Part shown: piece after piece, positions 34,367-43,579 of the stretch
Layout of the letters: the number at the start of each line of letters is the position of its first letter
Position numbering within the stretch: position 1 is the stretch's first letter
Assembly (NCBI GenBank): GCA_964448135.1
Contig: CAYUVH010000007.1
Location: 248,001 to 312,000 of the forward strand
Length of the DNA: 64,000 nt
Origin: CAYUVH01 sp964448135
Lineage (GTDB): Bacteria > Verrucomicrobiota > Verrucomicrobiia > Limisphaerales > UBA8199
Reading direction: 5' to 3'
Program-made: the position numbers and the translations under genes
Notes under the pieces: model-generated
Database searches by the model: none
What the model was told of the DNA's origin: nothing
The model's input: only the letters and a program-made list of their open reading frames with translations

Positions 34367-37300
34367 GTGAACGTCTCCGAGCCATTCATCCGCCGGCCGG
34401 CCGGCACTTCGTTGCTGGCGGCGGGATTGTTTCTTGCCGGGCTCGTCGCCTACCACTCGCTCCCGGTCGCCCCGGTGCCGCGCGTGGACTTCCCGATGAT
34501 TTCGGTCAATGCGTCGCTCCCGGGCGCCGATCCGGCCACGGTCGCCTCCACGGTCGCCGCACCGCTCGAAAAACGTCTCGGCCAGATCTCTGGGATTTCG
34601 GAGATGACCTCCGTCAGCACGCTCGGCGGCGCCTCCATCTCCGTCCAATTCAATCTCGACCGCAGCACCGACAGCGCCGCCCGCGATGTCCAGGCCGCCA
34701 TCAACGCTTCCGCCGGCGATCTTCCCCTCAACCTCCCGGCGCCTCCGACCTACCGCAAAGTCAATCCCGCGGATACGCCGATCATGATCCTCGCGTTGAC
34801 GTCGGACATCTTCACCGGGTCACAGGTGTATGACTACGCCGACACCATCATCGCCCAACGGCTCAGCCAGATTGAAGGCGTGAGCCAGGCCTTCGTCGCC
34901 GGTTCGCCCAAGGAAGCCATCCGCGTCCAGATGGACCCCGCCGCCCTCGCGTCCGCCGGGATGAGCCTCGAGGATATCCGCACCAATCTCGGTCGCGTGA
35001 ACATCGACCAGCCCAAAGGCAGCATCGAAGGCGAGCAACTCGCCTACTCGCTGGACAGCAACGACCAGTTGCTCCACGCGGAGGATTACGAGGATCTCGT
35101 GCTCGCCGTGAAAAACGGCCGCCCGCTCAAGCTCAGCCATTTCGGCAAGGTGATCGAGGCCGTCGAAAACACCCGCCAGGCCGGCTGGTCCGGCACCAAC
35201 CCCGCCGTCCTCTGCATCGTCTTCAAGCAATCCGATGCCAACGTCATCGAGACCGTGGACCGCATCAAAAGCGAGCTCCCCCGCCTGCAGGAATGGCTGC
35301 CGCCCTCCGTTAAATTGGTGGCCATCAGCGACCGCACCCGCACCATCCGCGCGTCCGTGGAGGAAGTGCAGTTCTCCCTCCTGCTCAGCATCGCCCTTGT
35401 GGTGATGGTTATCTTCCTTTTCCTGCGCCGCTTCTGGCCCACCTTCATCGCCAGCGTCACCGTGCCCCTCGCGCTCGCCGGCACCTTCGCGGCCATGTAC
35501 TTCTGCCGCTACAGCATCGATAATCTTTCCCTCATGGCCCTGACCATCTCGGTCGGTTTTGTCGTGGACGACGCCATCGTGGTGATCGAAAACATTTACC
35601 GGCACATCGAACACGGGGAATCCGCCATGACCGCCGCGCTCCTCGGTGCGCGGCAGATCGGGTTCACGATCGTCTCCATGACCATTTCGCTGGTGGCCGT
35701 GTTCATCCCGCTGCTGTTCATGGGCGGTCTGATCGGCCGCCTCTTCCACGAGTTCGCCGTCACCCTCAGCCTGGCCGTGCTCGTTTCGGGTGTCCTTTCC
35801 CTCACCTTGACGCCCATGATGTGCGCGCGCTTTCTGAAACCCGAATCCGCCTATGGCAAGCCGGGACGCTTCTACCGCACGAGCGAAGCGGTGTTCAACT
35901 GGGTGCTGGGCGGCTATTCCGCGGTGCTGCGCTGGGTGCTGCGCCATCAAATCATCATGCTCGGCGTGTTCTGCGCCACGATCGTCGTGACCGTCTGGAT
36001 GTTCTACGTTGTGCCCAAAGGCTTCTTCCCCCAGCAGGACACCGGCGTCATCATGGGCACCACCGAATCCGCCCAGGACATTTCCTTCGGCGCGATGAAA
36101 AAGCTCCACGAGCAAATCCTCGCGCAGGTAATGGCCGACCCGGCGGTGGATACCATCGGCTCGTTCCTCAGCGGCTTCGGCAGCTCGGCCGTCAACAGCG
36201 GCCGCCTGTTCATCACCCTGAAGCCATACAAGGAACGAGGTCGATCCGCCCAACAGGTCATTGAGGATCTTCGCAAAAAGCTCTCCGGCTTTCCCGGCAT
36301 CAGCCTGTTCCTGCAGGCGCAGCAGGACATCCGCACCGGCGGTCGTGGAACCAAAACCCAATTCCAATACGCGCTGCAATCAACCGACCTCAAGGACCTC
36401 AACCACTGGTCGGCTGTCCTCGTCAATCATCTCAAAACCAACTCACTGCTGAGCGATGTCACCACTGACCTGCAAGCCGGCGGCCTGCAGGCAAACGTGA
36501 TCGTGGACCGCGATGCCGCCGCGCGCCTCGGTGTTTCTCCCGCGGCGATTGACAACACCCTGTACGACGCCTTCGGCCAGCGCCAGGTCTCCACGCTCTA
36601 CAAACGCTACAATCAGCATTACGTCATCCTGGAAGCCGATCCGAGCTATCTGGCCGACCCGGATTCCTTGAAGAAGATTTATGTGCGCTCCAATACCGGC
36701 CAGCTCGTCCCGCTCTCTGCGGTCTCCAAAACCCAGCCCGGCAACACCTATCTTTCCGTGAATCACCAGGGTCAGTTCCCTTGCGTCACAATTTCCTTCA
36801 ACCTCGGGCACAACGCTTCACTTGGCCAGGCGACCGAAGCCGTCGAACGCACCGTGGCCGAGCTGCGGATCCCCTCCAGCGTCCAGGGCAGTTTTCAGGG
36901 CACGGCGCAAATCTTCAAAGACTCCCTTGCCAGCATGCCCCTCCTCATCCTCGCGGCGCTGATCGCCGTTTACGTCGTGCTGGGGATGCTCTACGAAAGC
37001 CTCATTCATCCGTTCACGATTCTCTCCACGCTTCCCTCCGCCGGTCTCGGCGCCTTGCTCGCCTTGTACGCCACGCGCCTCGATCTCTCGCTGGTGTCCT
37101 TCATTGGGATCATCCTCCTCATGGGCATCGTAAAGAAAAACGCCATCCTGATGATTGATTTCGCCCTGGACGCGGAACGCCAGCACAACGCCAAACCCGA
37201 GGACGCCATTTACCAGGCGTGCGTGGTGCGCTTCCGCCCGATTATGATGACCACCTTCGCCGCGATGTTCGGCGCCGTGCCGCTGGCCATGGGTCTCGGG

Positions 37301-37486
37301 GCCGGCTCCGAATTGCGTCAACCTCTCGGTATCGCCATCGTCGGTGGCCTCCTGGTCTCCCAGGCCCTGACTCTCTTCACCACGCCCGTCGTCTATCTCT
37401 TCTTCGAACACCTGCGCCAGCGCTTCTGGGCCAAGCACCCCCACAAAGTCATCCCCGGCCTCGCCCCCGCCCCCGCCTCAAATTAA
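34367..37486 (+). CDS. RND efflux permease (MdtB/MdtC-like), no adaptor adjacent
   Basis: Proton-driven inner-membrane pump. The 1039-residue protein starts NVSEPFIRRPAGTSLLAAG (GTG 34367) and has the RND arrangement: transmembrane helix 1, a periplasmic pore domain with the ADTPIMILALTSD region, a TM2-TM6 bundle with the proton-relay Asp pair in GFVVDDAIVVIENI (about 395-408), then the second repeat. Length and motifs fit the HAE1 hydrophobe exporters. Neither a membrane-fusion protein nor an outer-membrane channel adjoins it, unlike the paralogue at 48491-51631. It probably uses an adaptor from elsewhere. Confidence 0.93.
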   Translation: MNVSEPFIRRPAGTSLLAAGLFLAGLVAYHSLPVAPVPRVDFPMISVNASLPGADPATVASTVAAPLEKRLGQISGISEMTSVSTLGGASISVQFNLDRSTDSAARDVQAAINASAGDLPLNLPAPPTYRKVNPADTPIMILALTSDIFTGSQVYDYADTIIAQRLSQIEGVSQAFVAGSPKEAIRVQMDPAALASAGMSLEDIRTNLGRVNIDQPKGSIEGEQLAYSLDSNDQLLHAEDYEDLVLAVKNGRPLKLSHFGKVIEAVENTRQAGWSGTNPAVLCIVFKQSDANVIETVDRIKSELPRLQEWLPPSVKLVAISDRTRTIRASVEEVQFSLLLSIALVVMVIFLFLRRFWPTFIASVTVPLALAGTFAAMYFCRYSIDNLSLMALTISVGFVVDDAIVVIENIYRHIEHGESAMTAALLGARQIGFTIVSMTISLVAVFIPLLFMGGLIGRLFHEFAVTLSLAVLVSGVLSLTLTPMMCARFLKPESAYGKPGRFYRTSEAVFNWVLGGYSAVLRWVLRHQIIMLGVFCATIVVTVWMFYVVPKGFFPQQDTGVIMGTTESAQDISFGAMKKLHEQILAQVMADPAVDTIGSFLSGFGSSAVNSGRLFITLKPYKERGRSAQQVIEDLRKKLSGFPGISLFLQAQQDIRTGGRGTKTQFQYALQSTDLKDLNHWSAVLVNHLKTNSLLSDVTTDLQAGGLQANVIVDRDAAARLGVSPAAIDNTLYDAFGQRQVSTLYKRYNQHYVILEADPSYLADPDSLKKIYVRSNTGQLVPLSAVSKTQPGNTYLSVNHQGQFPCVTISFNLGHNASLGQATEAVERTVAELRIPSSVQGSFQGTAQIFKDSLASMPLLILAALIAVYVVLGMLYESLIHPFTILSTLPSAGLGALLALYATRLDLSLVSFIGIILLMGIVKKNAILMIDFALDAERQHNAKPEDAIYQACVVRFRPIMMTTFAAMFGAVPLAMGLGAGSELRQPLGIAIVGGLLVSQALTLFTTPVVYLFFEHLRQRFWAKHPHKVIPGLAPAPASN

Positions 37487-37497
37487 TCCTAATTGGC

Positions 37498-37549
37498 CCT
37501 TGGGATTTGGAGCTTATCTGGTTCTTGGTCCTTGGAGCTTGGTGCTTCC
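37498..37549 (+). repeat. Dispersed pyrimidine-rich repeat, family A
   Basis: TTTGGAGCTTATCTGG followed by TTCTTGGTCCTTGGAGCTT lies between the convergent RND and cytochrome genes and ends two bases before the stop codon of the cytochrome gene. Confidence 0.8.
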
Positions 37550-37551
37550 GC

Positions 37552-38175
37552 CTACTTGGCGTTCAAAATCCACTCCGCCAACATCCTCGTCTCCGTCTCG
37601 TTGATCATGGGAAACGGCGGCATGATCACCGGCCCCCATTTGCCCGAACCGCCGTTGTGAATCTGCTCGCTGACCTTGCTGAAGGCCGCCTGGTCGCTGT
37701 GATAATTGGCGGCCACTTCTTTATACGCCGGTCCGACTTTTTTGTCCTGCACGCTGTGGCAATTCAAGCACCCATATTGCGTCGCCAGCCCCTCCGCCGT
37801 GGTCGCCACTGCAACCGGTTTCGGCGCGGGAGCGGGCGTGGCCGCCATTGCCGCATTCGTGTCGATCCCGTAAGTGTGTGTGAGATATTGCACCAATGCC
37901 TCCACCTGCTCATCCGGCACGGGCGCGCCGAATTTATCCTTCATCTTCTTGACGCTGGCCGCCCAAAAAGCCTTCGGCGAGGGCGGCTGGACCACCACAT
38001 ATTCCACCGAATGGCACGTCAGGCATTGCGCGTTGGCCAGTTCCACCCCGGGTGCGGGCTTGAAGGTCCCCTTCTCGGGCGGCAGATCGATCTTCACCAC
38101 ACCAGCAGGCAACAGCGGCGCCACCAGCAATACGGTCACCACCACGATCCAGCTTCGAGGGGAAATTCTTTTCAT
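37552..38175 (-). CDS. Diheme cytochrome c, electron acceptor of the sulfite dehydrogenase
   Basis: A 207-residue periplasmic protein with a hydrophobic N-terminal signal (about 9-24) and two heme motifs, CLTCH (Cys51-His55) and CLNCH (Cys136-His140). An Ala/Pro hinge (about 111-122) separates the two cytochrome domains. Candidate axial Met ligands lie near MPPF (about 185). It starts 6 nt after the sulfite dehydrogenase gene on the minus strand, so it is its likely electron acceptor; two hemes are more like SoxD than the single-heme SorB. Its stop codon is followed within 3 nt by a family A repeat. Confidence 0.88.
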   Translation of the reverse strand: MKRISPRSWIVVVTVLLVAPLLPAGVVKIDLPPEKGTFKPAPGVELANAQCLTCHSVEYVVVQPPSPKAFWAASVKKMKDKFGAPVPDEQVEALVQYLTHTYGIDTNAAMAATPAPAPKPVAVATTAEGLATQYGCLNCHSVQDKKVGPAYKEVAANYHSDQAAFSKVSEQIHNGGSGKWGPVIMPPFPMINETETRMLAEWILNAK

Positions 38176-38181
38176 AGACGA

Positions 38182-39426
38182 TCAGGCGGCCACGACTTTC
38201 ACGCTCTCGATCCCGTTTCGCATGTAACCGGGCGGGTTCCACAACGCCTCCGCCGGCTGAGACTGCCCGATGCGATTGGTGGCGCAGCATTGCAAATCCC
38301 ACGTTCCCGAGCGTCGGGGAATAAAGGGAATGGTCCACTCGCGGAACGCATACTTCCCGTAATCCTTCCCCAGCGTCGCCTCGCGCCACTTCTGGCCCCC
38401 ATCGTCGGAGAACCGCACGGAGCTGATCCCGTACCCGCCGTCAAACGCGATGCCACGAACCGTCAGCGCCCGGCCCAACGAAATTCGGTCCCCGTCCCCC
38501 AGGCTGGTGATGAACGACCGCACATTGAATCGCCCGATCGGCTTGGTCTTCGCGGGCGTGGTGCCCGGCTCCACGCATGCGCCGGCATTATCGGGGATGC
38601 GATAGCCGGTGCTCATCCAGAACCCGTCGAAATCTTTGTCCACGATGCTGATGTCGTTCAACTGCTTCACCCAGTAGGTGCCGAAATATCCCGGCACCAC
38701 CAGCCGCAGCGGAAATCCGTTCAGCATCGGCAATGCCTCTCCGTTCATGTCCCACGCCAGCATCACTTCGCCATCCGTCGCGTGGTCGATGTCCAGTGCC
38801 TTGATGAAATCCGGCGTCTTCTCCGACACCGGCCGGTCCATGCCGTCGAACGTCGCTTGCTTTACGCCCGCTTCCAGCCCCGCCTGCGCCAGCACATCCT
38901 TGAGCCGCACCCCCTTCCAACGCGCGCAACCCATCGCGCCATTCCCCATTTGCCCTCCGCTCACGCGCGGCGTCGAAAACCCGCGGCTGTTGCCCGAGCA
39001 TTGGTTCACCGCCGGCAGTTCCACCATCTCGAACTTCGTCTTCAAATCCGCGAGCGAAAGACTCAACGGCGTCTTCACCTTGCCTTTGACGTTCAGCCGG
39101 TACGTGTCGGTATCGATCGAAGTCGGAATACTCGCCAGATGATAGCGGACAAAAAAAGCGTCGTTCGGCGTGAACACGCCATCGTTGAAAACGGAGAACG
39201 GCGTTTCCAATTGCGGCGGCCGGCTCGTCAGCAAAATCAGCGGCCGCTTTTGCGGAAACTGCACGAGCTTTCTCTCGCCGTTCTTGAACGGCAGCGTCAC
39301 CGCCTCATCCGCCGCCGCGAGCCCGACGCGCCCAAGCAAAAACGCCCCCACGCCCACGGCCCCGGTCGCGCGCAGAAAGTCGCGGCGACCAAGCTTCCTC
39401 CCTTGCATAAGTTTGCGAGCAGACAT
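38182..39426 (-). CDS. Sulfite dehydrogenase, molybdopterin subunit (SorA/SoxC family)
   Basis: Oxidises sulfite to sulfate in the periplasm with a molybdenum cofactor. From ATG 39426 the 414-residue protein starts with a twin-arginine signal (GRRDFLRATG) and has the molybdenum-ligand Cys143 in NQCSGNSRGF. The Moco domain is followed by a C-terminal dimerisation domain (about 310-410: ALTVRGIAFDGGYGISSVRF, and AEALWNPPGYMRNGI). Whether it is a sulfite dehydrogenase or the SoxC part of SoxCD cannot be decided by eye, but soxABXYZ genes are absent from the window. It is cotranscribed with the diheme cytochrome gene. Confidence 0.9.
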   Translation of the reverse strand: MSARKLMQGRKLGRRDFLRATGAVGVGAFLLGRVGLAAADEAVTLPFKNGERKLVQFPQKRPLILLTSRPPQLETPFSVFNDGVFTPNDAFFVRYHLASIPTSIDTDTYRLNVKGKVKTPLSLSLADLKTKFEMVELPAVNQCSGNSRGFSTPRVSGGQMGNGAMGCARWKGVRLKDVLAQAGLEAGVKQATFDGMDRPVSEKTPDFIKALDIDHATDGEVMLAWDMNGEALPMLNGFPLRLVVPGYFGTYWVKQLNDISIVDKDFDGFWMSTGYRIPDNAGACVEPGTTPAKTKPIGRFNVRSFITSLGDGDRISLGRALTVRGIAFDGGYGISSVRFSDDGGQKWREATLGKDYGKYAFREWTIPFIPRRSGTWDLQCCATNRIGQSQPAEALWNPPGYMRNGIESVKVVAA

Positions 39427-39489
39427 GCTCACGATTTTACGCTCGACGATTTCAATAGCAAGCGACGGGCGCAAGCGCCCGGTCTTTCT

Positions 39490-39514
39490 CCCTCTCCTCC
39501 TCTGGAGGAGAGGG
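39490..39514. repeat. Hairpin of the CCCTCTCC family (family E)
   Basis: CCCTCTCCTCC pairs perfectly (11 bp) with GGAGGAGAGGG around TCT, followed by CCGGGGAAAGGAGG. It lies in the 215-nt gap between the divergent sulfite dehydrogenase and sulfatase genes. A GCGTCCCTTC-type text-like repeat at 39571-39605 precedes the sulfatase. Confidence 0.85.
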
Positions 39515-39641
39515 CCGGGGAAAGGAGGCCTCGCTCGTCGTGGTGTGATAGTATCAGAATGCGCTGCTCCTGCGTCCCTTCAGTCCCTCGCGTCCCTCGC
39601 TTGCATATTTTCCCTTTTCCTATTTCATCTTCTATCGTCCA

Positions 39642-41033
39642 ATGAAACCAAGCCTTCTTTGCCTCCTCCTTGCCCTCACAACACAGTTGTCTGCCGCGAC
39701 CAATCCGCCCAATCTGATTTTCATCCTCTCCGACGACCTCGGCTATTCGGACATCGGCCCCTACGGCCAAAAGGACATCAAAACTCCCGTCCTCGATCGC
39801 TTCGCTGCCGAAGGCATGGTCTTCACCGACGGCTACTCCGGCAGCCCCTTGTGCGCCCCGTGCCGCTCGACTCTATTCACGGGGCTCCATACCGGGCACA
39901 GCCCCATCCGTCACAACCCTGCCGCCGCCCGCGGTTGGAATCGCACCAACCAAGGCGATCCGCCTCTGCCTGACGATATCCTCACCTTCGCGAAGGTTTG
40001 CAAACAAGCCGGTTACGCCACCGCCTGCATCGGCAAATACGGCATGGGCGAACCCGGCGGCAAAGGCTCCCCGGATCGTCTCGGTTTCGATTATTTCTTC
40101 GGCTACGACACCCACGTCGCCGCCCATGAGTACTATCCACAATTTCTTTGGCGCAACAACGAGAAAGTTCCCCTCGACGGCAAGACCTACAGCCACGATC
40201 TGTTCACCAAGGAAGCGCTCGCCTTTATCGAGAAAAACAAGCGCCACCCATTTTTCCTGTATCTGCCCTACACCATCCCTCACGTGAAACTAAATCCCCC
40301 GAGCCTCGAGCCTTACGCCGACAAATCCTGGCCCGAACCCGAAAAGGCCTTCGCCGCCATGATCACCCGCATGGACCGCGACATCGGCACCATTATCGAA
40401 CTCCTAAAGAAGCTGGGACTGGACGACAACACGCTTATTATCTTTGCCGGTGACAACGGCCCTTGCACCGCCGGCGGCCACTTCCCAGCCACATTCCATT
40501 CCACCCCCTTCCGCTCCCAAAAAGGTCACCCATACGAAGGCGGAATCCGCGTCTCCTTCATGGCGCGCTGGCCCGGCCACGTCGCCGCCGGCCAGAAGAC
40601 CAGCCAACCCGTCGCCTTCTGGGACGTCCTTCCGACGTATGCCGATTTGCTCGGCGTAAAAATAACTTCTCCCGTTGACGGAATCTCCTTCGCGCCAACC
40701 CTGCTCGGAAAACCCAGCGAACAAAAGCCGCATGAATACCTCTATTGGGAACTCGGCGCCGACAAAGGCTTCCAGGAAATCCGGATGGGCGATTGGAAAG
40801 CCAACCTCCTCAATGTCTCCCAGCCCGGCCAGCCCGCGCTCGAACTCTACAACCTGAAAACCGACCCCACCGAAACCAACAACGTCGCTGCCACCAACCC
40901 CGACATCGCCAAAAAGATGCGCCAGATTGCCGCCGACGCCCGCACTTCAAACCCCATGTTTCCGCTCATCTACGACGAAATCCAAAGCGCCAAACCCCGC
41001 GGCACCCCTAAAAAGCAGGATGCGAAGAAATAA
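39642..41033 (+). CDS. Secreted sulfatase (type I, formylglycine)
   Basis: Hydrolyses sulfate esters. A 463-residue protein with a signal peptide (about 1-19). The metal-binding start NLIFILSDDLGYSD (about 24-37) supplies two Asp ligands. The C-x-P-x-R motif is C71-A-P-C-R75, where Cys71 would be converted to formylglycine. Later ligands are in TLIIFAGDNGP (about 264-274) with Lys in the following region. It is a typical arylsulfatase/N-acetylgalactosamine-6-sulfatase-like sequence. It is divergent from the sulfite dehydrogenase genes. No sulfatase-maturing enzyme is in the window. Confidence 0.9.
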   Translation: MKPSLLCLLLALTTQLSAATNPPNLIFILSDDLGYSDIGPYGQKDIKTPVLDRFAAEGMVFTDGYSGSPLCAPCRSTLFTGLHTGHSPIRHNPAAARGWNRTNQGDPPLPDDILTFAKVCKQAGYATACIGKYGMGEPGGKGSPDRLGFDYFFGYDTHVAAHEYYPQFLWRNNEKVPLDGKTYSHDLFTKEALAFIEKNKRHPFFLYLPYTIPHVKLNPPSLEPYADKSWPEPEKAFAAMITRMDRDIGTIIELLKKLGLDDNTLIIFAGDNGPCTAGGHFPATFHSTPFRSQKGHPYEGGIRVSFMARWPGHVAAGQKTSQPVAFWDVLPTYADLLGVKITSPVDGISFAPTLLGKPSEQKPHEYLYWELGADKGFQEIRMGDWKANLLNVSQPGQPALELYNLKTDPTETNNVAATNPDIAKKMRQIAADARTSNPMFPLIYDEIQSAKPRGTPKKQDAKK

Positions 41034-41035
41034 CC

Positions 41036-41078
41036 GTAATCTCCGTTCTCTCCGTTTTCTCCTGTTTAAAATCCCTGT
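41036..41078 (+). repeat. Dispersed repeat, family H, at the larA-like stop codon
   Basis: CTCCGTTCTCTCCGTTTTCTC then CTGTTTAAAATCCCTGTTC type sequence fills the gap between the convergent sulfatase and racemase genes and stops at the TAG of the minus-strand gene. Confidence 0.6.
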
Positions 41079-41079
41079 T

Positions 41080-42348
41080 CTACTCCACGCCCGCCAGCCG
41101 CGGAATCGTCGCATTCGCCCAAGGCAGAATTCCAATTGTCCCTCCCGGCGGTAATTCCTTCAACGCTACCGCCACGGCCTCATCCAAACTCTTCGCCCGC
41201 GTAAGCAAAAGCTTCTTCATCAGTGCCTCATCCATTTCCGTCACCATCGCGAAGCGTCGCTTCACCGTGTCGCGGGCAAGTTGAAATGCCTTGTGCGGCC
41301 CAATGCGGTATCCTTCCTTACGGAAACGCTCAATGACGGCAGCTTGCGATTCCATCCCGGCCACCCACGATTCGTAAGCTTCGCTGCCCGTCCCGTCCGG
41401 ACACGCCGCCACCAAAATGATCGTCCCGCCCTCGCGCGTCACCCGCGCCGCATGACCCAACGCCTTCTGTGCCTGGTAGAGATTGATGTCCTTCGGATGA
41501 CCACCTGGCGACACAATCATCAAATCCATCGGCTCGGCAACGACTGCCTGATAAATCTCCCGCACCACCGGCATGCCCGCCATCATCACCGCCACCGGAT
41601 CGCCCGCAAATACGCGCACGATCTCCTTCTTCTCGTTAATCACGTCGTTCAGCGCAAAGTGCACCCCGATGCGCTTCCCGATCTCTTCCACCTCCTGCCT
41701 CGCCGGATTGTCGTCATGTCTTGCCAGATCTGAACGTGGATCCAGCATCAGCGCGTGGTTGGCGTTGATCGTCTCCGGCCCCGCCAGGCCAATCGCCGCC
41801 GTCTTGACCCCGCCCGAGAACCCCATGAACTGATGCGGTTCCACATTCCCCACCACGATCCGTAAATCCGCCTCCACAAAAATCCGGTTCACCTGAATCA
41901 ATGTTCCCCGCCGTGTCTTTCCCAATTCAACCAGGCTTGCCTCGTTGCTGCTGTCGTGACTCACCACCCGGTAACGCGCGAGGATCGCGTCCGGCACAAT
42001 CCCGGTCATCTCCTCATCCGCCATCGCCCCGTGCAATCCTGTGGCGACCACAAACGTCACTGCTGATGGCGGAACCCCCAGACTCTCCAACTGCTCCAAC
42101 AAAGGTGGCAGCAAAATCTTGTGTGGTACCGGCCGCGTTTTGTCATTGATGGCGATCGCCACCGACCGGGCGTGCTTGAAATCCTCCAGCCTCACGCCTC
42201 CCAACGGATTCGCCAGCGCCTCCCGCACCGCTCTCTGTGGGTCCCCCAACGGCTTCACGCTCGCCGGAGCCAGCAACTGCACGTTGAGCGAATCAGCGAG
42301 CGTTAGCGTCAACTGCGACTTGCCGTACGGAATCTTAAACTCGGCCAT
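41080..42348 (-). CDS. larA: LarA-family 2-hydroxyacid racemase/epimerase (nickel-pincer type)
   Basis: Interconverts hydroxyacid enantiomers using the nickel-pincer cofactor NPN. The 422-residue protein has His106 in ATGLH, His172 in GNVEPHQFMGFSGG and Lys182 in SGGVK. These correspond to His108, His174 and Lys184 of the Lactobacillus plantarum enzyme with a constant shift of two. The family acts on lactate, malate and other 2-hydroxyacids, so the substrate is open. It lies 64 nt downstream of the UxaA-like gene, separated by a terminator that ends 2 nt from its ATG. No larBCE cofactor genes are present in the window. Confidence 0.82.
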   Translation of the reverse strand: MAEFKIPYGKSQLTLTLADSLNVQLLAPASVKPLGDPQRAVREALANPLGGVRLEDFKHARSVAIAINDKTRPVPHKILLPPLLEQLESLGVPPSAVTFVVATGLHGAMADEEMTGIVPDAILARYRVVSHDSSNEASLVELGKTRRGTLIQVNRIFVEADLRIVVGNVEPHQFMGFSGGVKTAAIGLAGPETINANHALMLDPRSDLARHDDNPARQEVEEIGKRIGVHFALNDVINEKKEIVRVFAGDPVAVMMAGMPVVREIYQAVVAEPMDLMIVSPGGHPKDINLYQAQKALGHAARVTREGGTIILVAACPDGTGSEAYESWVAGMESQAAVIERFRKEGYRIGPHKAFQLARDTVKRRFAMVTEMDEALMKKLLLTRAKSLDEAVAVALKELPPGGTIGILPWANATIPRLAGVE

Positions 42349-42350
42349 AC

Positions 42351-42403
42351 AAATAAAAACGCGCCCGATCGCAGCCCCTTTTGGACCACGTATCGGGCGC
42401 GTT
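42351..42403 (-). terminator. Strong intrinsic terminator between the UxaA-like and LarA-like genes
   Basis: Read on the minus strand, AACGCGCCCGAT (42403-42392) pairs perfectly over 12 bp with ATCGGGCGCGTT (42369-42358) around a 22-nt loop. It is followed by TTTTTATTT. The T-run ends 2 nt before the ATG of the LarA-like gene at 42348, so this is either a terminator or an attenuator that decides read-through. Confidence 0.85.
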
Positions 42404-42412
42404 CAAACCAAT

Positions 42413-43579
42413 TTACGCGCTGCGATACAACTTCGTCAGCACGAACTCATCGTGCCGCAGAGTTTCTGCTGCCGTGAGCCGGCCGTTGACCGTTTTCTCC
42501 AGCACGTCCAGCGCGTGGTCCGCCGCCTGGTCCAGCGTCATGTCCATCCGCAGGATGCCGGTCACGTCCACGTCAATATGCTCGCCCATCGTTGCCAGCG
42601 TGTGCGGATTTCCGCTCAGCTTGATGACGGGGCAAACCGGATTGCCGATCACGTTGCCCTGGCCGGTCGGGAAGTAATGCACCACCGAACCGCCCGCGGC
42701 GCACAGCGTCACCATTTCGGCCGCCGCGCTCGACGAATCCATGAAGTGCAGTCCCGCGCCCTTCGGCTCGAACGCCGGGTCCAGCACCGATTTCACGGCG
42801 CAACGCCCGATCTTCTGGATGTTGCCCATCGCTTTTTCTTCGATGGTCGTAAGGCCACCGCGAATATTGCCTTCCGTGGGCTGCGAACCGAGCAGGTCCA
42901 CGCCCTGGCTCTTGATCAACCGGGTGTAATCATCGAACACGCGGCGGAATTCCTTCCGCACGCCGGGCGTCACGCAACGCGACTCGACAATGTCCTCACC
43001 GCCGGTCAATTCGCTGGTCTCGCCGAAGAGCAACGTCGCGCCACCTTTCAGCAGTCGCTCAAAGCTCCGGCCGACCGTCGGGCACGAGCTCAAACCGGTC
43101 GTCGTATCGGACTCGCCGCACTTCGTGCTCATGCACAGCTTGCTCACCGGGAACGGCTCGCGCTGCAGTTCGGTCGCATACTGCACGTACTGCTTCGCCA
43201 CACGCGCCGCGGCTTCGATCGTCTTCAGATCGCCGTGCCGCTCGATGCTGAACCCCGTCACCGGCTTGCCGGTCTTGCGGATCTCTTTCACGATCCGCTC
43301 GGTCCATACCGGCTCGATGCCGATCACGACTGCGGCCGCGATGTTCGCATTGCGGCCGATGCCCGACAGCGTGCGGAACGTCAGTTCCAAATCCTCGCCG
43401 AACTGCAGCCGCCCGTACGCGTGCGGCAGCGCCATCGTCCCGCGAATCAACGCCGCCACGCCTTCCGCCGCCGAGTTGGAAATATCGTCCACCGGCAGAA
43501 TGATGACGTGATTGCGAATGCCATACCGCCCATCGGGGCGCTTGTATCCGGTAAATTTCAGGTTCTTGGCTGTTTTCAT
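42413..43579 (-). CDS. UxaA-family hydrolase, large subunit (altronate dehydratase or sulfolactate sulfo-lyase beta, SuyB-like)
   Basis: Large subunit of a two-protein lyase. From ATG 43579 it has 388 residues. It starts with GYKRPDGRYGIRNHVIILPV, the UxaA/GarD signature, then PVDDISNSAAEGVAAL, and KCGESDTTTG about residue 156-165, with Cys residues that may bind an Fe-S cluster or metal. Altronate dehydratase usually reads CGGSD here; CGESDTT and VDDISN are what I recall from sulfolactate sulfo-lyase SuyB, so (2R)-sulfolactate to pyruvate plus sulfite is a possible reaction. Family assignment is sure, substrate is inferred. The start overlaps the small subunit stop by 4 nt (ATGA). Confidence 0.8.
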   Translation of the reverse strand: MKTAKNLKFTGYKRPDGRYGIRNHVIILPVDDISNSAAEGVAALIRGTMALPHAYGRLQFGEDLELTFRTLSGIGRNANIAAAVVIGIEPVWTERIVKEIRKTGKPVTGFSIERHGDLKTIEAAARVAKQYVQYATELQREPFPVSKLCMSTKCGESDTTTGLSSCPTVGRSFERLLKGGATLLFGETSELTGGEDIVESRCVTPGVRKEFRRVFDDYTRLIKSQGVDLLGSQPTEGNIRGGLTTIEEKAMGNIQKIGRCAVKSVLDPAFEPKGAGLHFMDSSSAAAEMVTLCAAGGSVVHYFPTGQGNVIGNPVCPVIKLSGNPHTLATMGEHIDVDVTGILRMDMTLDQAADHALDVLEKTVNGRLTAAETLRHDEFVLTKLYRSA

